Made by a program: the position numbers and the translations under genes
Source: an uncultured Actinomycetes bacterium
Lineage (GTDB): Bacteria > Actinomycetota > Actinomycetes > Actinomycetales > Microbacteriaceae
Length of the DNA: 64,000 nt
Assembly (NCBI GenBank): GCA_903920435.1
Contig: CAIXMB010000094.1
Location: 1 to 64,000 of the forward strand
Reading direction: 5' to 3'
The notes under the pieces: model-generated
What the model was told of the DNA's origin: nothing
Database searches by the model: none
The model's input: only the letters and a program-made list of their open reading frames with translations
Shown here: in pieces, positions 10,113-19,551 of the stretch
How the letters are laid out: the number at the start of each line of letters is the position of its first letter
How positions within the stretch are numbered: the first letter of the stretch is position 1

Positions 10113-11309
10113 TTACTGGCGCGAGCCCGCGGGGTCGGCGACGAGCGGCGCGAAGGCGAGCTCTGCGGCGCCGATGAGAAGTCGGTCGGCCCCGAGCCGG
10201 GCGGGCATGATGCGCGTATCGGCCCAGGCGGCGGCAACCACCTGGCCACCGACCGTCGTGTCGAAGGCCTCGGGGTCGAAACCCCGCAGGTCGGTGAGGA
10301 ACCCGCCGAGCACGACGAGGGAGGGGTTGAGCACGTTGATGGCGTTGCTGAGCGCCACGGCGAGGATGCGCCGCTGCCGGGCGACCTCGTCCACCACCTG
10401 CCGCCCGGTGGCAGACCGCAGCGCCGCGGTCAGGGTCGCCTCGTCGGCGGCCCGCAGTCCGAGCACGTCGAGCAGGCGCGCACGGCTCACCTCGTCCTCG
10501 AGTGTGCCGTCGGCGGTGACGCGGTCGGCGGGGTCGCCCACGCCGGGCCGGTTCTGGCCGAACTCGCCCGCGTAGCCGCCCGCGCCGGCGAGGGGGTGAC
10601 CGTCGACGATGACTCCCCCGCCGATGCCGCTCGCGCCGCCGTTGAGGTAGACGAGATCGTCGACGCCGCGCCCCGCACCGAAGCGGTGCTCGGCGAGCGC
10701 GCCCAGGCTCGCGTCGTTGCCGACCCAGGCCGGCAGCCCGGTCGCGCTCTCGACGAGCGAGGTGAGCGGAGCATCGGTCCAGTCGAGGTGCGGGGCCCAC
10801 CGCACGAGCCCGTCGCGGGCGCGCACGACGCCGGGCACCGCGAGCCCGACCCCGATCATCCGCCGGGAGCCGATCGCGTCTCGGAGCCCCTCGATGCGCT
10901 CGGCCACGATCTGCGCAACCTCGTCCGGGCTGGCCGGATGATCCATCTCGTGCCGCACGCGGTGCTCCACCCGCCCGGCCAGGCCGACGACGGCGAGCTC
11001 GATGGCGTCGACCTCGGGGTTGACCGCGATCGTGACGGGAGCCTCACCCGGCTGAACCCGGGGCGACGGGCGGCCCACGCGGTTCGTGGGGTCCGCGGTC
11101 GTCTCGACGACGATGCCGAGCTCGACGAGCTCGGCCACGAGTGCGGCGATGGTCGACCGGTTGAGCCCCGTGGCGGTGGTGAGGGTGGCCCGCGAGAGCC
11201 CGCCGGAGCGGTGCACGAGCTCGACGACCGCCGACAGGTTCTCGCGGCGCACCGAGTCGTTGCGGCTTCCGCGCACCGCGGGGAGCGGTTCGGCCTCGGT
11301 CACAGGCAC
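10113..11309 (-). CDS. ROK family transcriptional regulator/sugar kinase-like
   Basis: N-terminal wHTH (LVHRSGGLSRATLTTATGLNRSTIAALVAELVELG) and ROK domain (VYLNGGASGIGGGVIVDGHPLAGAGGYAGEFG). Confidence 0.88.
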   Translation of the reverse strand: MPVTEAEPLPAVRGSRNDSVRRENLSAVVELVHRSGGLSRATLTTATGLNRSTIAALVAELVELGIVVETTADPTNRVGRPSPRVQPGEAPVTIAVNPEVDAIELAVVGLAGRVEHRVRHEMDHPASPDEVAQIVAERIEGLRDAIGSRRMIGVGLAVPGVVRARDGLVRWAPHLDWTDAPLTSLVESATGLPAWVGNDASLGALAEHRFGAGRGVDDLVYLNGGASGIGGGVIVDGHPLAGAGGYAGEFGQNRPGVGDPADRVTADGTLEDEVSRARLLDVLGLRAADEATLTAALRSATGRQVVDEVARQRRILAVALSNAINVLNPSLVVLGGFLTDLRGFDPEAFDTTVGGQVVAAAWADTRIMPARLGADRLLIGAAELAFAPLVADPAGSRQ

Positions 11310-11340
11310 ACGATACCGTCCTCCCGCGGCGGGCGCTCAC

Positions 11341-12804
11341 TCAGGAGCGGTCATCCTGCGACCAGCCGGTGACGAGGGTGCTCGCGCCCACCGGGCCGGA
11401 GACGTAGGGGCCGAACGTGGTGCCGACGAATCCACCCGCCGTCTCGGTGCTCAGGGCGCTGAGCGGTGTGGTGCCGAGGGCGAGGGGCGGGGCATCCGTC
11501 GTCGAGGCCGACCAATCGACCCCGGCGCTCGAGATGCGGGCGGTGAGGGTGATCGGCCAGGCCGGGGCCGCCGCACTGGAGACCACCGCGTCATGACCGT
11601 GGCGGGCAATCAACCGCAGGCCGGATGCCCCGAGCTCGAGCCGCACGTGCGTGCCCGACGACTGGCGCAGCACGAGCCCCGCGCTGCCCTCCGGGTCGAG
11701 GCGCCCCAGGGTCACCGACACCGTGCTGTCGGTGCTGGAGAGCCTGCGCAGCAGTGCGGCGGTGGGCAGCGGGGAGGAGAGGTCGCTGCCCGTCGAGCGC
11801 AGTTCGAGCCCCTCCTCGGTCGGCACGGCGAAGGTCGCGAAGCCGCGCACCGCGAGGAAGTCGTCGGGCTGCGGCACGCCATCGGAGGCCCAGTGCCCCG
11901 CGCGCGGCACCGGCGGCTCGAGGCGGCCGAGACCGGGGTTGACCACGGGCCAGTCGTCCTCCCAGCCGACGCTCGCGAGGTGGGTCTCACGGCCGAGCAC
12001 GGTGTGCCCGTCGATCGGGCGGGTGGCGAGCATCACCATCCACCAGCGGCCGTCGGCCCCCTCGACGAGGTCGGCGTGCCCGACGTCCTGTACCTCGACG
12101 CCGTGGCCCAGGTGCCGGTGGGTGAGCACCGGGTTTCGCGGGCACGGCAGGTAGGGGCCGTGGAGGTCGCGGGAGCGCGCGACCATCACGGAGTGCTCGA
12201 ACGACGTGCCGCCCTCTGCGGTCATCAGGTAGAACCAGCCGTCGCGGTGGTAGAGGTGGGGCGCCTCGGCCCAGACGGCGCGGGCCATCGTGCGCGTCCA
12301 GATCACGCGCTCCTCGCCCACCAGCTCGCCGCGCGCGAGGTCGAGCTCGCGCATCCACACCTCGGTCTCGCCGTCGAACTGCTGCTCGGCGACCTCCCGG
12401 CAGCCGATCCACCAAGCGCGGCCCTCGTGGAAGAACAGCGAGGGGTCGATGCCGCGCGCGTCGGTCAGCAGCACCGGAGCCGACCACGGGCCTGCCGGGT
12501 CCTCGGCGGTCACGTAGAAGTTGCCGCCGCCGTCCATGCTCGTGCACGCGACGAAGAAGAGGCCGTCGTGGTGGCGGATGGTCGGGGCGAACATTCCGCG
12601 CGAATCGCCCACGGTCTCGTAGTCGAACTGCGCGGGGTCGTGGATCGCGTGCCCGACGAAGGTCCACTCCACGAGGTCGGTGCTCGCGTGGATGGGGATG
12701 CCCGGCAGGTACTCGAACGTGGAGGTCGCGAGGTAGTAGGTGCCGTCGACGAGGCAGATGCTCGGGTCTGGGTACATGCCCCGCAGCAGGGGGTTCGCCG
12801 TCAT
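11341..12804 (-). CDS. Glycoside hydrolase family 43 (beta-xylosidase/arabinofuranosidase-like)
   Basis: NPLLRGMYPDPSICLVDGTYYLATSTFEYLPGIPI at N-terminus (catalytic Asp in YPDPS), AEAPHLYHRDGWFYLMTAEGGT. Confidence 0.9.
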   Translation of the reverse strand: MTANPLLRGMYPDPSICLVDGTYYLATSTFEYLPGIPIHASTDLVEWTFVGHAIHDPAQFDYETVGDSRGMFAPTIRHHDGLFFVACTSMDGGGNFYVTAEDPAGPWSAPVLLTDARGIDPSLFFHEGRAWWIGCREVAEQQFDGETEVWMRELDLARGELVGEERVIWTRTMARAVWAEAPHLYHRDGWFYLMTAEGGTSFEHSVMVARSRDLHGPYLPCPRNPVLTHRHLGHGVEVQDVGHADLVEGADGRWWMVMLATRPIDGHTVLGRETHLASVGWEDDWPVVNPGLGRLEPPVPRAGHWASDGVPQPDDFLAVRGFATFAVPTEEGLELRSTGSDLSSPLPTAALLRRLSSTDSTVSVTLGRLDPEGSAGLVLRQSSGTHVRLELGASGLRLIARHGHDAVVSSAAAPAWPITLTARISSAGVDWSASTTDAPPLALGTTPLSALSTETAGGFVGTTFGPYVSGPVGASTLVTGWSQDDRS

Positions 12805-15101
12805 ACGCTCGCGACCACCCGCTCGATCTGCGCGGCGCCGATGCGCCCGTCGGCTGCGGTCAGCACGTGGGTCGTGCCGGTGAGCACGAGAGCCGCAGTG
12901 GCCTCCTTCGTCGCGCACGACGGGCCCACCCACAGCTCGATGTCGCCGGCCTCGACGATGCGCTCGCCGTCGGTGCCCGTGAAGGCGAGGGCGGCCGCGG
13001 GCACGGTGAACTGCACGGTGACCTCCTCGCCGGGCTCCAGCTCCACCCGCTGGTACGCGACCAGCTGGGCGAGCGGCCGCGTCACACTGGCGACGACATC
13101 GCGCGCGTACAACTGCACGACGTCGGTTCCCGCGCGGTCGCCCGTGTTCAGCACGCGCACGCGCGCCGTGAACGCCGAGCCGGCGGCGACGGGACCGTCG
13201 ACGACGAGGGCCTCCCGGGAGAACGAGGTGTAGGTGAGTCCGTGGCCGAACGGGAAGACCGGCGTGCTGTCGACGCTCGTGATGTCGGAGGGACCGCCGA
13301 GCCTCGGGTGCAGGTAGGAGTACGGCTGCGCGCCGGCCGAGCGCGGCATCGAGACCGGAAGCCTGCCCGAGGGCGCCTCACGGCCCGACACGATGGCGGC
13401 GAGCGCCGCCGAGCCCTCCTCACCCGGGAAGAACGTCTGGAGCACGGCCCCGACGGGTCCCGAGAGGGCCCAGTCGAGCACGTACGGACGCCCCGTCACG
13501 ACGATCACGACGACGGGCGTGCCCGTCGCTGCCACCGCCTCGATGAGCTCGCGCTGCACGCCCGGCAGCTCGAGCGACTCGACATCGTTGCCCTCGCCCA
13601 CGGTTCCGCGGCCGAACAGTCCGGCCCGATCGCCGACGACCACGATGGCCACCTCGGCGCTCCGGGCCGCTGCCACGGCGGCGGGGATGCCCGTGCGGTC
13701 GGTGCCTTCGACCGCGCATCCGGTCTCGTGCACGATCTCGGCGCCCGGCAGCTCGGCGCGCAGTGCGTCGAGGATCGTGGGGATCTCGAAGCCCAGGGGC
13801 ACCTCGGGGTGGAAGGCGAGTACATGGTTGGCGAACGAGTAGCAGCCCATGAGCGCCTCGGACGAATCCGCGTTCGGGCCGATCACCGCGATGGAGCGGG
13901 TCGTGCCGGCCAGCGGAAGCACCCCGTCGTTGGTGAGCAGCACCACGGATTCGGCGGCCAGGCGGTGGGCCACGGCGCGGTGCTCCGGCGAGTCGAGGTC
14001 GATCGCCGTCGGCGGGGTGTCGAAGGTCTCGTCGAGCAGGCCGAGCTCCTCCTTCTGCGCCAGCACGCGCAGCACGGCGCGGTCGATGAGCGCGATGTCG
14101 GTCTCGCCCGACGCGACCCTGGCGGCGAGCGGGGCGGCGAACGCGTCGCCGTTGGGCAGTTCCACGTCGATGCCCGCGCGCAGCGCCAGGTCGGCGGCGG
14201 CCCCGGGGTCGACGGCGACGTCGTGCATGCTGTGCAGGAACTCGACGGCGAAGTAGTCGGAGACGACGACGCCGTCGAAGCCCCAGCGCGTGCGGAGGAT
14301 GTCGGTGAGATAGCGCGGGGTCCCGCCCACCGGTTCGCCGTCGATCTCGGCGTACGAGTTCATGACCGAGCGCGCCCCGCCATCGCGGATCGCCATCTCG
14401 AACGGCGGCAGCAGCACGTCGTTGATCTCGCGCTGCCCCGCGTGCACGGGGGCGTGATTGCGCCCCGCCTGCGAGGCCGAGTACCCGACGAAGTGCTTGA
14501 GGGTGGCGTGCACACCGGCCTTCTGGAGACCTTGCACGTAGGCGGTGCCGATCGTGCCGACGACGTACGGATCCTCGGCGATGCACTCGTCGACGCGCCC
14601 CCAGCGGGCGTCGCGCACGACGTCGAGCACGGGCGCGAGGCCCTGGTGGATGCCGAGCGCGCGCATGGAGTCCCCGATGAGCTCGCCCATCTCGCGCACG
14701 AGCTCCGGGTCGAACGCGGCACCCCACGCGAGCGGAGTCGGGAACGTCGCGGCCTTCCACGCGGCGAGGCCCGTGAGGCACTCCTCGTGCACGATCGCCG
14801 GGATGCCCAGCCGGGACTGCTCCCGCAGGCGCGCCTGCTCCAACCACAGCCAGCGCGCACGTTCGATCGGCTCGACCGGCCGGGTGCCGTAGACGCGGCT
14901 CAGGTGCCCGAGCCCGTGCGCGGTGACCGTCTCGTACCGGGCAGTCGCGACCTTCTCGCCCGACATGGGTGCGACGACCTCGTTGCCCTGGTCCACCCAG
15001 TAGCCGACGAGCTGTGCGAGTTTCTCGTCGACGGTCATTCGCGCGTGCAGTTCGCGCACGCGCTGGGAAACCACGATGTCCTGATCGGTCACGTTCCTCA
15101 A
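12801..15101 (-). CDS. Glycoside hydrolase family 3, beta-xylosidase-like (BxlA-like)
   Basis: GH3 architecture with KHFVGYSASQAGRNHAPVHAG, GFDGVVVSDYFAVEFLH nucleophile region, C-terminal FnIII-like domain. Confidence 0.9.
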   Translation of the reverse strand: MRNVTDQDIVVSQRVRELHARMTVDEKLAQLVGYWVDQGNEVVAPMSGEKVATARYETVTAHGLGHLSRVYGTRPVEPIERARWLWLEQARLREQSRLGIPAIVHEECLTGLAAWKAATFPTPLAWGAAFDPELVREMGELIGDSMRALGIHQGLAPVLDVVRDARWGRVDECIAEDPYVVGTIGTAYVQGLQKAGVHATLKHFVGYSASQAGRNHAPVHAGQREINDVLLPPFEMAIRDGGARSVMNSYAEIDGEPVGGTPRYLTDILRTRWGFDGVVVSDYFAVEFLHSMHDVAVDPGAAADLALRAGIDVELPNGDAFAAPLAARVASGETDIALIDRAVLRVLAQKEELGLLDETFDTPPTAIDLDSPEHRAVAHRLAAESVVLLTNDGVLPLAGTTRSIAVIGPNADSSEALMGCYSFANHVLAFHPEVPLGFEIPTILDALRAELPGAEIVHETGCAVEGTDRTGIPAAVAAARSAEVAIVVVGDRAGLFGRGTVGEGNDVESLELPGVQRELIEAVAATGTPVVVIVVTGRPYVLDWALSGPVGAVLQTFFPGEEGSAALAAIVSGREAPSGRLPVSMPRSAGAQPYSYLHPRLGGPSDITSVDSTPVFPFGHGLTYTSFSREALVVDGPVAAGSAFTARVRVLNTGDRAGTDVVQLYARDVVASVTRPLAQLVAYQRVELEPGEEVTVQFTVPAAALAFTGTDGERIVEAGDIELWVGPSCATKEATAALVLTGTTHVLTAADGRIGAAQIERVVASV

Positions 15102-15946
15102 CCCTTTACTGCGCCGGTGAGGCCACCGACGATACGACGTTCGAACAGGCTGAAGAAGACGAGCGCGGGGATCATCGACAGCGAGGTGAAGGCGAGCACC
15201 TTGGCGGTGTCCACCGAGTACTGCGAGGCGAACGCCTGCACGCCGAGCGGCAGCGTGTACGACGCCTCGTTGTTGAGGATGAACAGCGGCAGGATGTAGC
15301 TGTTCCAGCTCTGGATGAAGGCGAGGATCGCCACCGTGATGACGCCCGGCTTCGACAGTGGGATGACCATGCGCCAGAAGAAGCCGATGCGGCTGCAGCC
15401 GTCGATGGCCGCGGCCTCCTGCAGCTCACGCGGGATCGCCTGCAGGAACGGCACGAGGATGATGATCGTGAGCGGGAGCGCGAAGGCGATCTGCGGCACG
15501 ATGACACCGCCGAGCGAGTTCATCAGGCCGAGCGTGCGCACGAGGATGTACAGCGGCGTGATCGCGACGGCGAGCGGGAACATGAGCCCGGCCGAGAACA
15601 GCGCGTACATGAACCCGCGACCGCGGAAGCTGTAGCGCGCGAGCACGAAGCTCGCCATGAGCCCGAGGGCGACGACGAAGAAGGTGGTCACGACGGCGGT
15701 GATCAGCGAGTTGGCAACCTCGCGCCAGAACACCTCGCTCGACAGCACATCGCCGTAGTGGCTGAGGTTCCAGGTCGACGGCAGCCCCGCGGGGTCGACC
15801 GTGATCTCGGAGTTGGTGCGGAACCCACCGAGGATCACGTACGCCACCGGCACGAGCATCACCGCGATGAGCACGAGGGCGATGAAGTAGATCACCGGCC
15901 CCGAGGTCTTGCGCCGACGGGGTCGGGTGTCGAGTGCCACGGCCAT
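15098..15946 (-). CDS. Carbohydrate ABC transporter permease (MalG-type, BxlG-like)
   Basis: EAAAIDGCSRIGFFWRMVIPLSKPG EAA loop; ATG at 15946. Confidence 0.92.
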   Translation of the reverse strand: MAVALDTRPRRRKTSGPVIYFIALVLIAVMLVPVAYVILGGFRTNSEITVDPAGLPSTWNLSHYGDVLSSEVFWREVANSLITAVVTTFFVVALGLMASFVLARYSFRGRGFMYALFSAGLMFPLAVAITPLYILVRTLGLMNSLGGVIVPQIAFALPLTIIILVPFLQAIPRELQEAAAIDGCSRIGFFWRMVIPLSKPGVITVAILAFIQSWNSYILPLFILNNEASYTLPLGVQAFASQYSVDTAKVLAFTSLSMIPALVFFSLFERRIVGGLTGAVKG

Positions 15947-16965
15947 CAGATCTTGTCTCCCGAGATAGCTCCCTGGGTATCGCGGCGCAGGAGGAAGCGC
16001 TGGTACAGCAGTGCGATGCCGAGCGAGATGAGGAACATGACGACGGCGACGGCGTTGCCGTAGCCGTAGCTGCCGGCGTTGCGGCCGTTGACCACCATGT
16101 AGGTGGCCATCGTCGAGGTGCCCGCGGTCGAGGCGATGTACTGGCCCCAGATGATGTAGACGAGGTCGAACAACTGGAACGACCCGATGATCGAGAGGAA
16201 CGCCCAGATCCGGATCGTCGGACCGAGCAGCGGGAGCACGATGAGCCGCTGCACCTGCCAGTAGGAGGCGCCGTCGATGGATGCCGCTTCCGACAGCTCC
16301 TCGGGAATGCCCTGCAGGCCCGCGAGGAAGAGGATCACGGCGAAGCCGACGTACTTCCAGGTGATGATCACGAGCAGCGACCAGATCGCGAGGCTCGGGT
16401 TGGAGAGCCAGTCCTGCCGGAGGTCGCCGAGGCCGACCTTCTCGAGCAGGCCGTTTGCGGCGCCGCCCGACTGCAGCATGAGGCTCCAGCCGAGACCGAC
16501 AGCGACCTCGGAGATCACGTACGGCACGAAGATCAGCACCCGGATCACGGACTGCCCGCGCATCTTCCGGTTGAGCAGCAGGGCGAGGCCGATCGCGATC
16601 GGGCCCTGCACGACGAGCGACAGCACAGCGATCATGACGTTGTGCTTGAGGGCCTCGATGAAGGTCGGGTCCTGAAGGATCGTGACGTAGTTGCGCAGCC
16701 CGACGAAGTCGGTGGCGGGGCCGTAGCCGGCCCAGCTGAAGAAGCCGTAGTACGCCGCGAGGATGACGGGGAAGATCACGAACAGGACGAAGACGACGAG
16801 CGCCGGCCCTGCGAGTGCCGCGATCTCGAGGCGCATGCGCCAACCGCCGTTGCCCTGGGGGCGACGCCGGCGGGATGGGGCCGCTGCGGTTGCAGCGACC
16901 CCACCCCCTCCGAGATCCACGTGCGGGTCCAGCGCCAGGCGCGGGTTCTCGCTAGTGGATGTCAT
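15946..16965 (-). CDS. Sugar ABC transporter permease (MalF-type, BxlF-like)
   Basis: SEAASIDGASYWQVQRLIVLPLLGPTIRI EAA loop, multiple TM segments. Confidence 0.92.
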   Translation of the reverse strand: MTSTSENPRLALDPHVDLGGGGVAATAAAPSRRRRPQGNGGWRMRLEIAALAGPALVVFVLFVIFPVILAAYYGFFSWAGYGPATDFVGLRNYVTILQDPTFIEALKHNVMIAVLSLVVQGPIAIGLALLLNRKMRGQSVIRVLIFVPYVISEVAVGLGWSLMLQSGGAANGLLEKVGLGDLRQDWLSNPSLAIWSLLVIITWKYVGFAVILFLAGLQGIPEELSEAASIDGASYWQVQRLIVLPLLGPTIRIWAFLSIIGSFQLFDLVYIIWGQYIASTAGTSTMATYMVVNGRNAGSYGYGNAVAVVMFLISLGIALLYQRFLLRRDTQGAISGDKI

Positions 16966-16978
16966 GCGCTGGTGCTCC

Positions 16979-18259
16979 TTACGACTTGGCCGCGGCGTCG
17001 TTGACGGCGGTCACGATGTCCTTCGCCGTGCCCTGGCCCGCCATGAGGTTGACCACCGCGACATTGAGCGCGTTGCCCACGTTCTGGCCGAACAGGGTGT
17101 CGAGCCAGACCGTCACGTAGGGAGCGTCGTTGTACGAGCTGAGCAGCAGCTTCGCCGCCGCGTCGGTGACCGCACCCTGCGCGTCCTTGCTCGCGGGGAT
17201 CGTCTGGAACGCGGTCGCGTAGCCCTCCTGGTTGTCCTTCTCGGCGATGAAGTTGAGGAAGTCCACGCAGGCTGCCGGGGCATCCACGTAGCAGGAGAAG
17301 CCGTCGACGCCGCCCATCATGGCGCCCTCGCCGCCCTCGCCGCCGCTGACCGCGGGGAACGGGAACCACCCGAGGTCGGGCAGCGCCTTGCCGTCGGGCG
17401 TGAGCGAGGCGATGACTCCCGGATCCCACGCGCCCATGAGCTCCATGGCCGCCTGGTGGTTCGCCAGCAGGCCCGCCGACGAGCCGGCGCCCTGCTGGGC
17501 GGAGGTGGTGAGGAAGCCGTCGTTGTAGGGGTCGGTCGCGATGAAGTCGGCGAGCTGCTCGCCGGCCTTCTCGAAGCACGGGTCGTCGAATGAGCGCGTT
17601 GCCGCTGCCTCGTTGATCACGTCCTGCGAGCAGGCGCGCAGCGCGAAGTTGTAGTACCAGTGCGCTGCGGGCCACGCGTCCTTCGCCCCGAGGGCGATGG
17701 GCGCGATACCGGCCGCCTTGAGCTTGTCATTGGCGTCGACGAGCTCGTCGATCGTCGTCGGGGTCTCGGTGATCCCGGCCTGGTCGAACAGGTCTGTGCT
17801 GTAGTAGATGCCCTCGGGGAGCACTGCCACGGGCATCCCGTAGTTCTTGCCGTCGACGACGTAGGCGTCGAGCACGCCGCCGAGCGCGTCCTTGGTGGCC
17901 TGGGTGATCTTGTCGGTCAGGTCCATCGCCTGGCCGGCCTTGACCACGTCGGCGAGCTTGCCGCCGCCGCGGGCCATGAAGATGTCGGGCGCGTCACCCG
18001 AGTTGAGGGCGGTCTGGAGCTTGCCGTCCATCTCCTCGTTCTGGATGGCCTGGATCTCGATGGTGACGTTGGGGTTGGCCGCCTCGAACGCGGCGACGGT
18101 CTTCTCCCAGTAGGCCTTGCCATCGCCCGTGGTCGAGTTGTGCCAGAAGGTCATCGTGACCTTGCCGTCATCGGCGGTGCCTCCGCCGCTGCATCCGCTG
18201 AGGGCGAGCGCGCCCGCGGCGACGAACGCCGCGGCCGAGAGGATTCTCTTGGCTTTCAT
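16979..18259 (-). CDS. Extracellular solute-binding lipoprotein (BxlE-like)
   Basis: Lipoprotein signal MKAKRILSAAAFVAAGALALSGCSGGG; MTFWHNSTTGDGKAYWEKTVAAFEAANPNV. Confidence 0.93.
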   Translation of the reverse strand: MKAKRILSAAAFVAAGALALSGCSGGGTADDGKVTMTFWHNSTTGDGKAYWEKTVAAFEAANPNVTIEIQAIQNEEMDGKLQTALNSGDAPDIFMARGGGKLADVVKAGQAMDLTDKITQATKDALGGVLDAYVVDGKNYGMPVAVLPEGIYYSTDLFDQAGITETPTTIDELVDANDKLKAAGIAPIALGAKDAWPAAHWYYNFALRACSQDVINEAAATRSFDDPCFEKAGEQLADFIATDPYNDGFLTTSAQQGAGSSAGLLANHQAAMELMGAWDPGVIASLTPDGKALPDLGWFPFPAVSGGEGGEGAMMGGVDGFSCYVDAPAACVDFLNFIAEKDNQEGYATAFQTIPASKDAQGAVTDAAAKLLLSSYNDAPYVTVWLDTLFGQNVGNALNVAVVNLMAGQGTAKDIVTAVNDAAAKS

Positions 18260-18435
18260 TGATTCCACCTGTTCTCTTCGTTGAGTCGCGTCTCGATCCT
18301 TGAGACGCTGCGGGGATGCGCCGTGCCACACGGCGCAGCTGATTGCGGTGCGGTTGTCCCGGTAGGAACCCGGGCTGTATCCGGATCCTGTCCAGAGTGG
18401 GGCCAGTGTTACTGGCGATCGCATATCGTGTCAAA

Positions 18436-18449
18436 CGTTTTCGAAAACG
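18436..18449. promoter_or_regulatory. Candidate LacI-family operator
   Basis: Perfect 14-bp palindrome CGTTTTCGAAAACG in the divergent intergenic region between the solute-binding protein gene and the lacI-type gene. Confidence 0.7.
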
Positions 18450-18475
18450 CTTTCGGAGGACTAGCATTTCGACCC

Positions 18476-19483
18476 ATGAGCCGCCGGACGACCATCAATG
18501 ACGTTGCCGCGGCCGCCGGTGTCTCCGTTGCCACGGTATCGAAAGCCGTCAACGGCAGGTACGGAATCGCCCCCGAGACCATCGCGCGCGTGCTCAAGGT
18601 CGTCGAGGAACTGGGCTACGAGTCGAGCCTCGTCGCCAGCAGCATGCGCTCCCGGCGCACGGGTGTGATCGGCGTGCTGGTCGCCGATTTCGAGCCGTTC
18701 AGCGCCGAGATCCTGAAGGGCGTGGGGGCGGAACTCCGCGACACCCACTACGACCTGCTCGCCTATGCCGGGTCGCGCCAGGTCGAGGGCCCGGGGTGGG
18801 AGCGCCGGTCGCTCCAGCGCCTCAGCGGCACGCTCATCGACGGCGCCATCATGGTGACGCCGACGGTCGTCAGCGCGTCTGCGGACATCCCGATCGTCGC
18901 CATCGACCCGCACACCGGGCGCGCAGATCTGCCGACGGTCGAGTCCGACAGCTTCGGCGGCGCCCGCGAGGCGACCCAGTACCTCATCGAGCTCGGTCAC
19001 ACGCGCATCGGGTTCATCGGCGGTCGCGCCGACCTGCGCTCAGCGGCGCTCCGGGATGCCGGCTACCGGCGCGCACTCGCCGACGCGGGCATCCCGTTCG
19101 ACCCGTCGCTCGTGCAGTCCGGCACCTACCAGCAGGAGACCGCGCGCGAGCCCGCGCTCGCGCTGCTGCGGTCGCCGCGGCGGCCCACGGCGGTGTTCGC
19201 GGCGAACGACCTCTCCGGCATCGCGATCCTCTCCGCGGCCACGGAGCTCGGGCTCGACGTGCCCGGCGACCTCTCGGTGATCGGCTTCGACGACATCCCG
19301 GAGGCGTCGCAGATGACCCCGCCGCTCAGCACCATCCACCAGCCCATGCAGTCGCTCGGCGCGACCGCGGCGCGCATGGTCGTGGCGCTCATGGCGGGCG
19401 AGACCCCGGAGACCACGCACATCCTGCTGCCCACGAGGCTCGTCCCGCGCGCCACCACCGCTCCGCCACGCGCCGGGCGTTGA
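18476..19483 (+). CDS. LacI family transcriptional regulator (BxlR-like)
   Basis: HTH TINDVAAAAGVSVATVSKAVNGRYGIAPETIARVLKVVEELGY; periplasmic-binding-like effector domain. Confidence 0.93.
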   Translation: MSRRTTINDVAAAAGVSVATVSKAVNGRYGIAPETIARVLKVVEELGYESSLVASSMRSRRTGVIGVLVADFEPFSAEILKGVGAELRDTHYDLLAYAGSRQVEGPGWERRSLQRLSGTLIDGAIMVTPTVVSASADIPIVAIDPHTGRADLPTVESDSFGGAREATQYLIELGHTRIGFIGGRADLRSAALRDAGYRRALADAGIPFDPSLVQSGTYQQETAREPALALLRSPRRPTAVFAANDLSGIAILSAATELGLDVPGDLSVIGFDDIPEASQMTPPLSTIHQPMQSLGATAARMVVALMAGETPETTHILLPTRLVPRATTAPPRAGR

Positions 19484-19508
19484 CGGGCTGCCCGGTTCCG
19501 CTATAGGT

Positions 19509-19522
19509 TGTTGTTCGCAACA
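19509..19522. promoter_or_regulatory. Candidate operator upstream of xylA
   Basis: Inverted repeat TGTTG-TTCG-CAACA about 30 bp upstream of the xylA start. Confidence 0.4.
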
Positions 19523-19551
19523 TTTAGTCCGGCCGCGCAAAGGAGCCCACC

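Noticed and set aside
15098-16843. 581-aa fusion ORF over both sugar permeases
   Set aside because: The N-terminal half is an out-of-frame Arg-rich reading of the adjacent permease; the true permease starts at ATG 15946.
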